From assembly GCA_016709025.1 (NCBI GenBank), contig JADJEQ010000043.1, forward strand, positions 1-64,000: DNA of 64,000 bases, written 5' to 3'. This stretch comes from Bacteroidales bacterium. GTDB lineage: Bacteria > Bacteroidota > Bacteroidia > Bacteroidales > Lentimicrobiaceae. The notes below the pieces were generated by a model. That model saw only the letters and a list, made by a program, of their open reading frames with translations. It ran no database searches and was not told the DNA's origin. How positions within the stretch are numbered: the first letter of the stretch is position 1; the number at the start of each line of letters is the position of its first letter. The translations under genes and the position numbers were made by a program. Positions 1-9,855 of this stretch are shown here, piece by piece.

Positions 1-65
1 GCGCATGAACGCTAAAATTGCAACTATCTGATTAACAGTCCTGATTAAAAATATTTTGGGTGCTT

Positions 66-1621
66 TTGGGTGCTGCAAGCTATATTTGTGGCATGTTTAT
101 CAGGCGTAATAGGAACCGAAGCGGTTCAGTAAGCATCCAGATTATTATGAAATCCGGACGGAAGAACAAGGTCGTTCAGACTATTGGTTGCGCTAATACA
201 TTTGCTGAAGAAGAGATCCTGCTGTACAAGGCAAGAACTGAATTAGAGCGTTTACAAGGGTTGCAGTATCTTTTCGTTGATCATGATGATGCTGTAGTTG
301 AAGGTTTCGTAGATAGTTTGTCCCAGGAAAGCCTCCGTATTGTGGGGGCAGAATTGGTGTTGGGCCGGATATATGATCAAATAGGTTATCCAACTGAAGC
401 AGTGTTAGATTTGTTCCGCAATCTTGTATTGTGCCGTTTGGTATATCCAGGCAGCAAGCTAAAGACCATTGAATACTTCAAAAGGCACCTGGGAATTGAG
501 ATAAGTGTTTACACAGTATATCGCTTTCTAGATCAACTACATTCCAAGCACAAGCAAACCATTGAAGATATAACGTATAGTCATACGCGAAAGCTATTAA
601 GTGGCAAGATTGGTGTTGTTTTTTATGATATGACCACATTATATTTTGAAGCATCAGAAGAGGATGACTTTCGGATTACAGGCTTTTCAAAAGACGGTAA
701 GAACCAACAGCCTCAGATACTCATTGGCTTACTGGTTGGAATTAATGGATATCCTATTGGTTACGAAGTCTTTGAAGGCAATACATCAGAGACTAAAACC
801 CTTATTCCTGTGCTTGAAACTTTTCAGTCCCGGTTTAATATTGACAAACCGATTGTTATTGCTGATGCTGCTTTGTTATCTCAAAAGAATATTGATGCAT
901 TCATCGAAAAAGGCTATCAGTTTATTTTAGGTGGAAGGTTAAAGAACGAAAGTGATAGAATAAAAGAACAGATTCTTGATTTGCAAATTAAACAGGGCAT
1001 CCCCCGTGAGTTACAACATCAAAACGGGAGGCTTATAATTACTTACTCTGAGGATAGGGCGCGCAATGATTTTTATAACAGAGAGAAAGGCCTCAGAAGA
1101 TTGGAAAAGAAAGTAAAAACCGGCCGATTGTCAAAGGAGCACATTAATAACCGGGGATACAATAAGTATCTGAAACTTGATGGGGAAATAGCTGTAACTA
1201 TCGATTATCAGAAATTTGCATCAGACAAAGCGTGGGATGGGTTAAAAGGATATATTACCAACACCAAGCTAACAAAAGATCAGATTATAAGCAACTACGG
1301 CCAATTGTGGCAAATTGAAAAAGCCTTCCGAATCTCAAAAACTGATTTACGAATAAGGCCAATATACCATCGATTAAGAAAACGCATTGAGGCACATCTT
1401 TGCATATGCTTCTGTGCTTATAAGGTTTACAAAGAACTTGAACGAATATTGAAGAAGAACAATATTGCTTTATCAGCTGAGAAAGCTCTGAGCGAATTAA
1501 ACCAATTGCAAGAGCTAACCTTTATGTTGCCTAAATCAAAAACAATTAAATCAAAGCTACTAAGTCCAACGCCCAATCAGACCCGCTTGATGAATATGAA
1601 ACTTTAAATTGGGTGCTGCAA
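66..1621. mobile_element. Insertion sequence of the IS1634 group, ends unresolved
   Basis: The transposase gene is bracketed by direct copies of TTGGGTGCTGCAA (66-78 and 1609-1621). These mark a minimal extent only. True terminal inverted repeats and a target duplication were looked for by eye and not found. The bases from 1622 to 1876 hold no gene and separate the element from the following kinase. Confidence 0.45.
93..1607 (+). CDS. IS1634-type (IS4 superfamily) DDE transposase
   Basis: This is a transposase of about 504 residues that would cut and join its own element's DNA ends. The three catalytic acidic positions are visible: Asp in VVFYDMTTLYF (about residue 190), Asp in IVIADAALLSQ (about 265) and Glu in LWQIEKAFRISKTDLRI (about 430), the last being the C-terminal signature of IS1634-like enzymes. 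I chose the ATG at 93 because the frame upstream of it lacks an ATG and its first codons overlap a short repeated sequence. The frame is intact, so the enzyme could be active. The left end of the element may lie outside the window. A 13-base sequence, TTGGGTGCTGCAA, is present in direct orientation at 66-78 and 1609-1621, but I could not define terminal inverted repeats. Family assignment is firm; element boundaries are not. Confidence 0.85.
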   Translation: MFIRRNRNRSGSVSIQIIMKSGRKNKVVQTIGCANTFAEEEILLYKARTELERLQGLQYLFVDHDDAVVEGFVDSLSQESLRIVGAELVLGRIYDQIGYPTEAVLDLFRNLVLCRLVYPGSKLKTIEYFKRHLGIEISVYTVYRFLDQLHSKHKQTIEDITYSHTRKLLSGKIGVVFYDMTTLYFEASEEDDFRITGFSKDGKNQQPQILIGLLVGINGYPIGYEVFEGNTSETKTLIPVLETFQSRFNIDKPIVIADAALLSQKNIDAFIEKGYQFILGGRLKNESDRIKEQILDLQIKQGIPRELQHQNGRLIITYSEDRARNDFYNREKGLRRLEKKVKTGRLSKEHINNRGYNKYLKLDGEIAVTIDYQKFASDKAWDGLKGYITNTKLTKDQIISNYGQLWQIEKAFRISKTDLRIRPIYHRLRKRIEAHLCICFCAYKVYKELERILKKNNIALSAEKALSELNQLQELTFMLPKSKTIKSKLLSPTPNQTRLMNMKL

Positions 1622-1876
1622 TGCACAAAACAGGATTATCGATGCCGGCTCCGGTTTATTATAGAACATGAGAACATCCTTTTTCGTAACTATTTATGGT
1701 GTCTGACAGTTTTTGTGGTAATTCATGCTTATTTTTGGTTACTATCCGGCTATTTCACGATTAAATAAAATAATGTTTGTAATCAGGTTTCGGGAAAATC
1801 ATCATTACTTTAATTCAAACTTTATCACATTGATACTGAGGTTATTCTCAGATCAAATTACCATAACAGTACAACG

Positions 1877-4800
1877 ATGAATACAGAATCAGAAGGCTAT
1901 AGGAAGACGGCTGAATTACCCGGCGTAATCCGGTTCATTGATATCTTTGATCCGGATGAAATCCAGCAGATTCAGGATGTGTTTTCGGCTGCAACAGGTG
2001 TAGCTTCTTTAATAGCCGGGTCAGGTGGATTTGTGTCAAAGCCGGGTAATTTCAGCAGCCGCTTTATTAAAATATCTTCTGAAAATAATTCGGGCTATGC
2101 TGCTTGTGGTTTTTCCGGTGATTTTGCTGGTGTTGATACGCAAAACAGTTTACTTTCTTCTTCCTGCAACGAATTTGGTTTATGGCAGGCGTGTGCTGAA
2201 ATATCCTTTTGTGGAAGCCATATTGCCAACTGGTATATTGGCCTTGTTCGGGATGCTGAACCTGACTTTGTGAAAGCGACTGAGTATGCTTGTGACTCAG
2301 GCATTGACGCGGAAGAGTATATGCAGGCGCTGAAAGAGTTGAAGGTTATGCCGCGGGAGCAGTTTGCGAAAGTGACTGCTTTGTTGAATATTTATGCAAA
2401 AGATCTTTCTGAAAAGGCAGACAGCAGTTATCAGTTGAAACAGAAGATGGCAGCAACACAGAAAGCCGGTATTCATGAAGAAGAGGATCTGCAGCGTTTC
2501 AAAAGCATTGTCCAGAATATGCCCAGGATTTCCGTTCAGGGTTACAAACCCGATGGAACCACCTTTTACTGGAACAAGGCTTCTGAAGAGTTGTACGGAT
2601 ATACAGCAGAAGAAGCCATTGGCCGGAAACTTACTGACTTGATTATACCTCCTGAAATGGTGGGAACTGTTGAAGAAGCCATTGTTCAAATGGCGGTGAC
2701 CGGTCAGCCGATACCTGCTTCTGAGTTGATGCTGATGCGGAAAGACAGGACATCTGTATCCGTATTTTCAAGCCATAGCATAATAAAGGTTCAGGGAAAG
2801 CCACAGGAATTATTCTGTATTGATGTTGACCTGACTGAACTCAGGCGGACGGAGCAGATGCTCAGGGCAAGTGAGGAGAAATACAGACTTCTTGTAGAGA
2901 ATGCCGGTATCGCAGTTGGTGTTTATTCTGCAGACGGAAGGATACTGTTCTACAACCAGAAAGCGGTTGAGCCTCTTGGGGGAATCGTTGAAGATTACAT
3001 CGGCAAATCCTTAAAAGATGTCTTTGGAAATGATATAGCTGAAATTTATGCCCGGCGGTTTAGGGAAGTAGCATCATGCGGGCATAGTATTGAATATGAA
3101 GATCATGTTTCGCTTCCTGACGGAAAGAGTTATTGGTTCCAGTCCAACAATACCCGGATCCAGGGACCTGATGGTGAAACCACCGGTATATTGCTATTGT
3201 CGCACAATATTACAGAGCGCAAGATGGCAGAGGCAATGATTGAAAAAGAGCGCCTTTTGTTCCGTACGCTGATTGATAATATCCCCGATGCCATCTACAG
3301 TAAGGATCTTGATTTTCGTAAAACACTGGCAAACCTGGCAGAGGTCAGGTTTATGGGTGTAAATTCTGAAGAAGAGGTGCTGGGTAAGAGTGATTTTGAT
3401 TTCTATCCTGAAGATGTGGCTGCCAGGTTTCTTGCCGATGATAAAAAAGTTGTTGCAACCGGAAAGCCAATTCTTAACGGTGAAGAGTTTTTTCTGGACG
3501 AACATGGCCGGAAACGCTGGTTACTTTCATCGAAAATTCCTTTGCGGGGGAGAGATGGTGAAATTACCGGGCTGGTGGGGATTGGCAGGGATATTACGGA
3601 TCGTAAAATGGCAGAGGAGGCTTTGCGCGAGAGTGAAGAGAAATATCGTTTTCTTTTTCAACACCTCAATACTGGCTTTGCACTTCATGAAATAATATTG
3701 GATTCAAAAGGCAGAGCAGTTGATTACCGGTTTATTCAGGTCAATTCTGCATTTGAATCAATGACCGGCCTGAAAGCAGAAGAAGTTATCGGAAAAACTG
3801 CCATTGAAGTAATGCCTGATACCGAACCCTTCTGGATTGAAACCTATGCTGAAGTGGCGAAAACAGGTAAACCTGCTATTTTTGAGCATTTCAGCCAGGT
3901 ATTGAATAAGCATTACCAGGTAAACTCATATTCACCGGGAGTGGGCAAGTTTGCCACTATTTTTCTTGATATAACAGAACGTAAAAACGCTGATGAAGCC
4001 TTGCGTTTCAGTGAGGAAAAATACAGGCTGCTTATTGAAAATGCGAACGAAGCCATTTATGTAGTGCAGGATCAGCAGGTTGTTTTTGCCAATAGGGTTT
4101 GTGAGGAAGTTACCGGAATTAATCATGATAACCTGATTGGTATTTCTATACTGGAACTGGTAGATGAGGTTAACCGGAAGGAGCTTGCCTTGCACCACCT
4201 GGATCTCATCGAAGGAAGGCTAAACAGCCATAGTAGTTTGTTTTCAGTGAAAAACCACAAGGGAGGTGAACGCTGGTTATCTGTCAACTCAGTCAGGATT
4301 GAATGGAACGGTAGCCCGGCTACACTCAACATGGGCACCGACATCACCGAAAAGAAAAAAACAGATGAATTGTTACGCGAGAACGAAGAAAGATTCCGGT
4401 CCATTTTTGAAAATGTACAGGATGTGTTTTTTCAAACGGATCTTGACGGGATCATCTGTGAAATAAGCCCTTCGATCAAGCATTTTTCTCAATTCGACAA
4501 GAATGAGTTGCTCGGTTCGCAGGTTGCAGACCTGTATGCCAATCCCGATGAAAGAATAATTCTGCTCGGAACTTTATTTAAACACGGAGAACTCCGCGAT
4601 TATGAGTTGAAACTCAAAACAAAGTCAGGGGAAGAAGTTTTTGCTTCTTTAAATGCAAGAATGATACTCGATAAAGAAGGTAAGCCAACACATGTTGACG
4701 GTTCACTACGGGATATTACCGGCCGGAAGAAGGCGGAAACTGCGCTGCAAAAAAGCTATGATTTACTGAACAACCTAACGGCCATGGTACCCGGTGTTGT

Positions 4801-6514
4801 TTACCAATACCAGTTATTCCCCGACGGCAGATCCTGTTTCCCGGTCTCCAGCCGGGGTATGTACGATATTTATGAGGTAACCCCGGAAGAAGTCAGAACA
4901 GATGCTTCAATTGTATTTACCAGGTTGCACCCTGATGACCGCGATGGTTTAGTTGAAACGATCCTTGAATCAGCAAGAACCCAAACTCTTTTCCGTAGCG
5001 ACTTCAGGGTGGTTTTGCCGGAAAAAGGGATACGCTGGCGGCATTGTGATGCCAGGCCTGAATTACTGGAAGATGGTAGTACTTTGTGGTACGGCATTAT
5101 TTCCGATATAACTGAAAGCAAACAAGCCGAAGAGGCGCTCGTTAAATTCCAGACCGCAATAAAGAATAGCAAAACTTCTATTATCATTACTGATGGTAAT
5201 GGATTGATTGAATACGCAAACCCTTATTTCTCTGAAACTTCCGGATATACATGGGAAGAAATCGCCGGTAAAAGTCCGGGCATCCTTCAAAGCGGTTTTC
5301 ATAGCAGTGTTTTTTATGATGAATTGTGGAAAACGATTCAGAATGGTAAAACATGGGAAGGAGAGTTTTTAAACAAAAAGAAAAATGGTCAGCTATTCTG
5401 GGAGAATGCCATCATTTCACCCATCCGCAATGCCAAAGATGAAATTACCCATTTTGTCGGTATCAAAACAGATATTACGGCGTCCAAAAAAATCAAGGAG
5501 GAACTGATAAACGCCAAAGAGCAGGCTGAAGAGAGCGACAGACTAAAATCTGCATTTCTGGCAAATATGAGCCATGAAATAAGGACCCCGATGAACGGGA
5601 TACTGGGATTTACTGAATTGCTGAAAACGCCGGGTCTTACCGGAGAAGAACAACAGGAATATATCCAGATCATTAAAAAAAGTGGTGACCGTATGCTTAA
5701 TATAATCAATGATATTATTGATATTTCAAAGATCGAGTCCGGTCAGATGTCAGTTTCTGTGTCTGATACAAATGTTAATGAGGTGATTGAATATATATTT
5801 AATTTTTTCAAACCTGAAACTGAACAAAAAGGAGTCCGGTTTTCATATTTTGCAGGACTTCCGGTTGATGATGCTGTTATAAAAACAGATCGTGAGAAAA
5901 TCTATGCTATTCTCACCAACCTGGTAAAAAATGCCATTAAGTTTACCAAAACAGGCTTTATTGAATTTGGCTATATAAGAAAAGACAAAAATCTTGAATT
6001 CTTTGTCAGTGATTCCGGTACCGGCATTCCTGATGAGCATAAATCCTTTATTTTCGAACGGTTTCGACAGGGGAGTGAGTCCCTGATCAGGAATTATGAA
6101 GGTGCCGGACTCGGGTTGTCAATTTCAAAAGCATACATAGAATTGCTTGGAGGTGAAATATGGGTGGAAAGTGAACCAGGCAAAGGCTCAGCATTTTATT
6201 TTAACATTCCGTACAATGCAGAAAAAACTGAAGGTTTTTCTGTGAGGGTTGTCAACCCTTCTGAGGATTCTGATGCCAGGGCTGCCGGCTTTAAAATCCT
6301 GATCGTCGAAGACGATGAAATTTCCGATATGTTTCTGAATATTACATTGAAAAATTTAAGCAGGGGAATTTTACATGCTGCAACAGGACAGGAAGCTCTT
6401 GATATCGTGAAGGAAAATCCTGATTTGGATCTTGTACTTATGGATATCAAGATTCCGGTATTTGACGGTTATGAAACAACCCGCAGAATCAGAGCATTTA
6501 ATAAAAGGTGGTAA
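1877..6514 (+). CDS. PocR/multi-PAS hybrid histidine kinase, receiver domain frameshifted
   Basis: This is a 1545-residue sensor kinase with no obvious membrane segment. The order is a PocR-type ligand-binding domain (about 12-165), then eight PAS or PAS-like units starting near residues 205, 334, 460, 588, 714, 838, 963 and 1090. These are followed by HisKA with phosphoacceptor His1233 (in FLANMSHEIRTPMNG), an HATPase domain (about 1335-1450, with GTGIP and GAGLGLSI boxes) and the first half of a receiver domain with phospho-acceptor Asp1523 (LVLMDIKIP). The frame stops at 6514 in the middle of the receiver. The missing half, including the conserved Lys, follows immediately in another frame, so one base appears lost in the AAAA run at 6503-6506. 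PocR domains are thought to bind small organic molecules; the actual signal is unknown. No response regulator gene lies next to it. Confidence 0.9.
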   Translation: MNTESEGYRKTAELPGVIRFIDIFDPDEIQQIQDVFSAATGVASLIAGSGGFVSKPGNFSSRFIKISSENNSGYAACGFSGDFAGVDTQNSLLSSSCNEFGLWQACAEISFCGSHIANWYIGLVRDAEPDFVKATEYACDSGIDAEEYMQALKELKVMPREQFAKVTALLNIYAKDLSEKADSSYQLKQKMAATQKAGIHEEEDLQRFKSIVQNMPRISVQGYKPDGTTFYWNKASEELYGYTAEEAIGRKLTDLIIPPEMVGTVEEAIVQMAVTGQPIPASELMLMRKDRTSVSVFSSHSIIKVQGKPQELFCIDVDLTELRRTEQMLRASEEKYRLLVENAGIAVGVYSADGRILFYNQKAVEPLGGIVEDYIGKSLKDVFGNDIAEIYARRFREVASCGHSIEYEDHVSLPDGKSYWFQSNNTRIQGPDGETTGILLLSHNITERKMAEAMIEKERLLFRTLIDNIPDAIYSKDLDFRKTLANLAEVRFMGVNSEEEVLGKSDFDFYPEDVAARFLADDKKVVATGKPILNGEEFFLDEHGRKRWLLSSKIPLRGRDGEITGLVGIGRDITDRKMAEEALRESEEKYRFLFQHLNTGFALHEIILDSKGRAVDYRFIQVNSAFESMTGLKAEEVIGKTAIEVMPDTEPFWIETYAEVAKTGKPAIFEHFSQVLNKHYQVNSYSPGVGKFATIFLDITERKNADEALRFSEEKYRLLIENANEAIYVVQDQQVVFANRVCEEVTGINHDNLIGISILELVDEVNRKELALHHLDLIEGRLNSHSSLFSVKNHKGGERWLSVNSVRIEWNGSPATLNMGTDITEKKKTDELLRENEERFRSIFENVQDVFFQTDLDGIICEISPSIKHFSQFDKNELLGSQVADLYANPDERIILLGTLFKHGELRDYELKLKTKSGEEVFASLNARMILDKEGKPTHVDGSLRDITGRKKAETALQKSYDLLNNLTAMVPGVVYQYQLFPDGRSCFPVSSRGMYDIYEVTPEEVRTDASIVFTRLHPDDRDGLVETILESARTQTLFRSDFRVVLPEKGIRWRHCDARPELLEDGSTLWYGIISDITESKQAEEALVKFQTAIKNSKTSIIITDGNGLIEYANPYFSETSGYTWEEIAGKSPGILQSGFHSSVFYDELWKTIQNGKTWEGEFLNKKKNGQLFWENAIISPIRNAKDEITHFVGIKTDITASKKIKEELINAKEQAEESDRLKSAFLANMSHEIRTPMNGILGFTELLKTPGLTGEEQQEYIQIIKKSGDRMLNIINDIIDISKIESGQMSVSVSDTNVNEVIEYIFNFFKPETEQKGVRFSYFAGLPVDDAVIKTDREKIYAILTNLVKNAIKFTKTGFIEFGYIRKDKNLEFFVSDSGTGIPDEHKSFIFERFRQGSESLIRNYEGAGLGLSISKAYIELLGGEIWVESEPGKGSAFYFNIPYNAEKTEGFSVRVVNPSEDSDARAAGFKILIVEDDEISDMFLNITLKNLSRGILHAATGQEALDIVKENPDLDLVLMDIKIPVFDGYETTRRIRAFNKRW

Positions 6515-6657
6515 TTATCGCTCAGACTGCTCATGGTATGTCGGACGATAAGGAAAAAGCGCTGAAGGCAGGTTGTAACGACTATATCTCGAAGCCAATC
6601 AACATAAAGCTGCTTATCGAAATGATTAACTATCATATTCATAACTGCCGGTTATAA
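6508..6657 (+). pseudogene. Detached C-terminal half of the kinase receiver domain
   Basis: Read in the frame that starts with GTG at 6508, this stretch gives VVIIAQTAHGMSDDKEKAL and then NDYISKP, ending at TAA 6655-6657. These are the conserved fourth and fifth strands of a receiver domain, with the Thr/Ala switch position and the Lys of the SKP motif. It completes the receiver begun in the preceding frame. Inserting one base in the A-run at 6503-6506 would fuse the two. Either the gene is frameshifted in this strain or the sequence has an indel error. Confidence 0.85.
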
Positions 6658-7104
6658 GAGTATTACTTTTACCCGTGCCGGTGACTTACAGGACACATTA
6701 ATCAGAAAAATATAACAAGGTTTACTATTCTTGAAGAAGGGATGAAGTTCACCTTGCATTAATTTGTCCGTATTTCCCTGAATGATGACTATGCATTCTG
6801 GAATTAACGCGCTCTGCTATCAGATTGCACCATAAAACGACATGGCATTGGTTAAATTGCCGGGTAAGCAAGTGGCATTTCAATCATCTTTTATTGAGCA
6901 CGGAAACATGCAGTTGTCCTATGGGTATCATGCTTATTGCCGGACTGAATTTCCATCGGATCAGACAGCACATAAACCAGGCATGCAAAATTCTATTGAA
7001 TTGCAACCTCAGCCGTACAGATTTTTTAAATTCTTCATAATTTTACGCCGGGATTTGCCGGAATCAGATTCCTGTTCAGGATTGGCCTTCCAATAAAATT
7101 ACGG
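6658..7104. other. Intergenic, no supported gene
   Basis: This 447-base stretch lies between the kinase and the methyltransferase-like gene. Two short overlapping plus-strand frames (6825-7040 and 6842-7096) translate to sequences with no recognisable domain and unlikely composition. I see no terminator hairpin or RNA gene. Confidence 0.5.
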
Positions 7105-7599
7105 ATGAAAAAACTCAGTTTCCTTGGCGCAGGCCCAAAGATTGGCCGCATTGCCATTCCTTATCTTTTGGTTACTATTCTTATAAGTGTGTATTACAAG
7201 GAGCACTTTGTGTTTAGCATCTCTTACGCCGGAATCCTGTTTATTGCAGGAGCTGTTTTAATGACTGCCGGGCTGATATTTTATCTGATTACTGTCAGAT
7301 TGTTGCTGACAGGTTTACGACAGACCCGGCTGATAACCTCCGGGTCCTATTTTTGCTGCCAGAATCCTCTATATGCAGCACTGATCCTGATGTTGATGCC
7401 TGCAATTTCCCTGTTGATGAATTCATGGTTGGTTCTCACTGCCATTTTTGTTGCATATTATGTTTTCAGCAGACAGATCCATTCTGAATATGAGGAGATG
7501 GAATTGGTTTTTGGTGATGATTATTTAAAGTACAGGAATGAAACACCCGAATTTTTCCCATTTCCTGTGAAGAAAATTCTGCGATCCTTCCGGAGGTAG
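7105..7599 (+). CDS. Isoprenylcysteine/phospholipid methyltransferase-like membrane protein
   Basis: This is a 164-residue integral membrane protein with four or five hydrophobic segments. The C-terminal part fits the ICMT/PEMT superfamily: a GSYFCCQNPLYAAL segment (where the family has a G-x-Y-x-x-x-R-x-P-x-Y-x-G-type motif), a downstream pair of glutamates (EYEEMELVFGDDYLKY) and a final Pro. Members of this superfamily transfer methyl groups from S-adenosylmethionine to membrane-embedded acceptors. The substrate here cannot be told. The usual Arg/His before Asn-Pro is replaced by Gln, so activity is not certain. It stands alone between the kinase and the convergent surface-protein operon. 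Confidence 0.65.
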   Translation: MKKLSFLGAGPKIGRIAIPYLLVTILISVYYKEHFVFSISYAGILFIAGAVLMTAGLIFYLITVRLLLTGLRQTRLITSGSYFCCQNPLYAALILMLMPAISLLMNSWLVLTAIFVAYYVFSRQIHSEYEEMELVFGDDYLKYRNETPEFFPFPVKKILRSFRR

Positions 7600-7889
7600 T
7601 TCTCCGGTCGGTTAATTTCCGCATAAGCGGGTGGACTACCAGCATTTATCTTCATCCTTCTGAATAGGATATTTTAATGAACGGGATGAATTTGTCGAAA
7701 TTTGGAAAAACATTTTCAGAATTCGTAAATTTTCAGGATTTGACCTCTGGTTTTATTGTTTTAGAAACAATCCGCCAATCCGGTGGGGTTAGCTGAAATT
7801 TTATCAACTTCAGAGACCGTAATAGTTCTGTTAAAAAAATAAGCTTCAATCAGTCTGATTCCTATTCTATTAAAGAAAGTGAGTTCATA
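7600..7889. other. Intergenic between convergent genes
   Basis: Nothing gene-like is seen in these 290 bases. An A+T-rich inverted repeat, ATTGTTT-TAG-AAACAAT, lies at 7755-7771 but is not followed by a T-run on either strand, so I do not call it a terminator. Confidence 0.4.
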
Positions 7890-9839
7890 CTACTGACAAC
7901 CGGCCTCATCTGTAACACCGTTGCAGTTATCGTCAGTAGCATTACCGCATAGTTCCGGTGCACCCGGATGTACCCAGTATTTGGTATCATCGCAGTCTGT
8001 ATTTAGTGTTGAATAGCCGATATATTGATACGGATCGCATGTTATAACCGGAGAGGCACCCGAATCGCCATAACCATCGCTGTCAGCATCAATGTACAAT
8101 GAGTATGTGTTTATTGCATTATCATCAATCAGGCCGTTGCAGTCGTTATCCGTTCCATCGCACAATTCTGGTGCACCGGGATGAACATCAGGATTAGAAT
8201 CATCGCAATCTGCACCGGTTGCAATAAATGAGCTGTTGGGAGGGAAACATGATGAAACTGTATTGGATGGATCACCAAAATCATCTCCATCCATATCATA
8301 ATACCATAATGAGGTTGGCTGTCCTTCATCAACAACTCCTTCGCAATTATTGTCCTGGCCATCGCAGATTTCGGGTGCGCCCGGGTATGTATCCGGATCA
8401 TTGTCATTGCAATCACCGCCTTCTGAAGAGTACCCCGGTTGCAGGGAACACATAAATATAATATTGCTCCACTCGCCAAACCCATCGCCATCATTATCAA
8501 AATAATAGGGTGTCCCGTTTGTGGCCTGACCTTCGTCAATTTGTCCGTTACAGTTATCGTCGATGCCATTGCACGATTCGTTTAGTCCGGGATTTACAGC
8601 AACGTTGTTGTCATCGCAATCCGTATTCACAGGAGAGTAGCCGGCAGGGGGGGAGCACCCGGCTATGGTTACCGTAACATCGGGAACGCCATACCCGTCG
8701 GCATCTGTATCTATATAAAAGGTGTTGACTGTAGCGACATTGTCATCAACAGCGCCATTGCAGTCATTGTCAATTCCGTCGCATATTTCCGGCACACCTG
8801 GATGAATGGCGTCATTAAAATCGTCACAGTCATCAAAATTTAAGGCATATCCTGCCGGGGGTGGCTCACTGCAGCTCCATGCCATCGGATTAGATTGCAG
8901 GCTCCCGTATCCATCCCCATCGTTGTCAATGAAAACAGCAGTTTGTCCTTCATCTGTTAATCCGTTGCAGTTGTTATCTAAGCCATCACACGACTCATAT
9001 AGCATGCCGGGATTGATATTGGAATTCCCGTCATTACAGTCGGTACTATTTAGTACATAACCTCCAGGAACAGGAACACATGATTCGATTGAATTGCCGG
9101 GATCTCCGAAATTATCATGATCATTATCGGCATAAACGGTCACCATTTCGTCAATCTGGCCATTACAGTTGTTGTCCAGTCCATCGCAATATTCCGGATG
9201 ATTCGGGTATATCAGAGCATTTGAGTCATCACAGTCATCCTGGTAATAGGATGCATAGCCTGGTGGGGCCTGACAGGTGATGACAGGGATTCCATTGGGA
9301 TCGCCATGGCCATCGCCATCGGCATCCGGGTATTTTGGCTGTGGTGGCAGACCTCCTGCGTTCGAATTATTGTCATCCGAATCACAATTATTATCAACAA
9401 ACCCAAAGGGCGCGCCCTTGGCATAAATCACCGAGAAAAAATCTCCATAACCATCCTGATCCCTGTCGGCATAATAATACCTGAAGGTTACCGGTAGCCA
9501 TTGCGATCCGTTCCATTCCAGCATATCGCCTGTATTGTTTCCGGCTAACACGTTATTATTCAACTTAACCCAGGCACTTCCCGCATAGTAATCAAAGGAA
9601 TTGGTTGAGGTATTAAATATCAGGAGTCCGATTGTTGGGGATGCAATTAGGTCTCTCTGAGCTGTTACCATCCGGGGAATAAGCACTCCTTTCTCTGTCG
9701 ATTTTACATCGAGCATAGCTGAATTTGAAGGGTTGCTTCCATCCGTATTGATTGCTACCTGGGCGATGGATGAAGCATTTAAAATAAAAGTAACTGTAAT
9801 CGTGAAAATTAGTCGTTTCGTGTAGATAAAGCTTTTCAT
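7890..9839 (-). CDS. Secreted MopE-type metal-binding repeat protein
   Basis: The protein is about 649 residues. I start it at 9839 because a signal peptide (MKSFIYTKRLIFTITVTFI...) begins there; an upstream start would overlap the preceding gene. After the signal comes the same module as in the three genes upstream (AQVAINTDGSNPSNSAMLDV, then LIPRMVTAQRD). The rest consists of about seven units of the MopE/putative metal-binding type, each with D-x-D-x-D-G-Y/F-G, a Cys-Pro-P-x-G-Y segment, DCDD and CDGxDNNCNGxxDE. The Asp-rich DxDxDG stretches resemble calcium loops; MopE itself is known as a copper-binding surface protein. The C-terminus ends in a repeat (VTDEAGCQ) and has no sorting domain. 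It is the last gene of a four-gene operon, 16 bases after the previous stop. Role inferred: extracellular or surface structural protein. Confidence 0.8.
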   Translation of the reverse strand: MKSFIYTKRLIFTITVTFILNASSIAQVAINTDGSNPSNSAMLDVKSTEKGVLIPRMVTAQRDLIASPTIGLLIFNTSTNSFDYYAGSAWVKLNNNVLAGNNTGDMLEWNGSQWLPVTFRYYYADRDQDGYGDFFSVIYAKGAPFGFVDNNCDSDDNNSNAGGLPPQPKYPDADGDGHGDPNGIPVITCQAPPGYASYYQDDCDDSNALIYPNHPEYCDGLDNNCNGQIDEMVTVYADNDHDNFGDPGNSIESCVPVPGGYVLNSTDCNDGNSNINPGMLYESCDGLDNNCNGLTDEGQTAVFIDNDGDGYGSLQSNPMAWSCSEPPPAGYALNFDDCDDFNDAIHPGVPEICDGIDNDCNGAVDDNVATVNTFYIDTDADGYGVPDVTVTIAGCSPPAGYSPVNTDCDDNNVAVNPGLNESCNGIDDNCNGQIDEGQATNGTPYYFDNDGDGFGEWSNIIFMCSLQPGYSSEGGDCNDNDPDTYPGAPEICDGQDNNCEGVVDEGQPTSLWYYDMDGDDFGDPSNTVSSCFPPNSSFIATGADCDDSNPDVHPGAPELCDGTDNDCNGLIDDNAINTYSLYIDADSDGYGDSGASPVITCDPYQYIGYSTLNTDCDDTKYWVHPGAPELCGNATDDNCNGVTDEAGCQ

Positions 9840-9855
9840 AAGTGTAGTGTTATGA

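Noticed and set aside
6825..7096. Two short overlapping frames between the kinase and methyltransferase-like gene
   Set aside because: No recognisable domain, overlapping in two frames and no promoter; probably non-coding.
7755..7771. Terminator for the surface operon
   Set aside because: The A+T-rich stem ATTGTTT/AAACAAT has a 3-base loop and no T-run on the minus strand.
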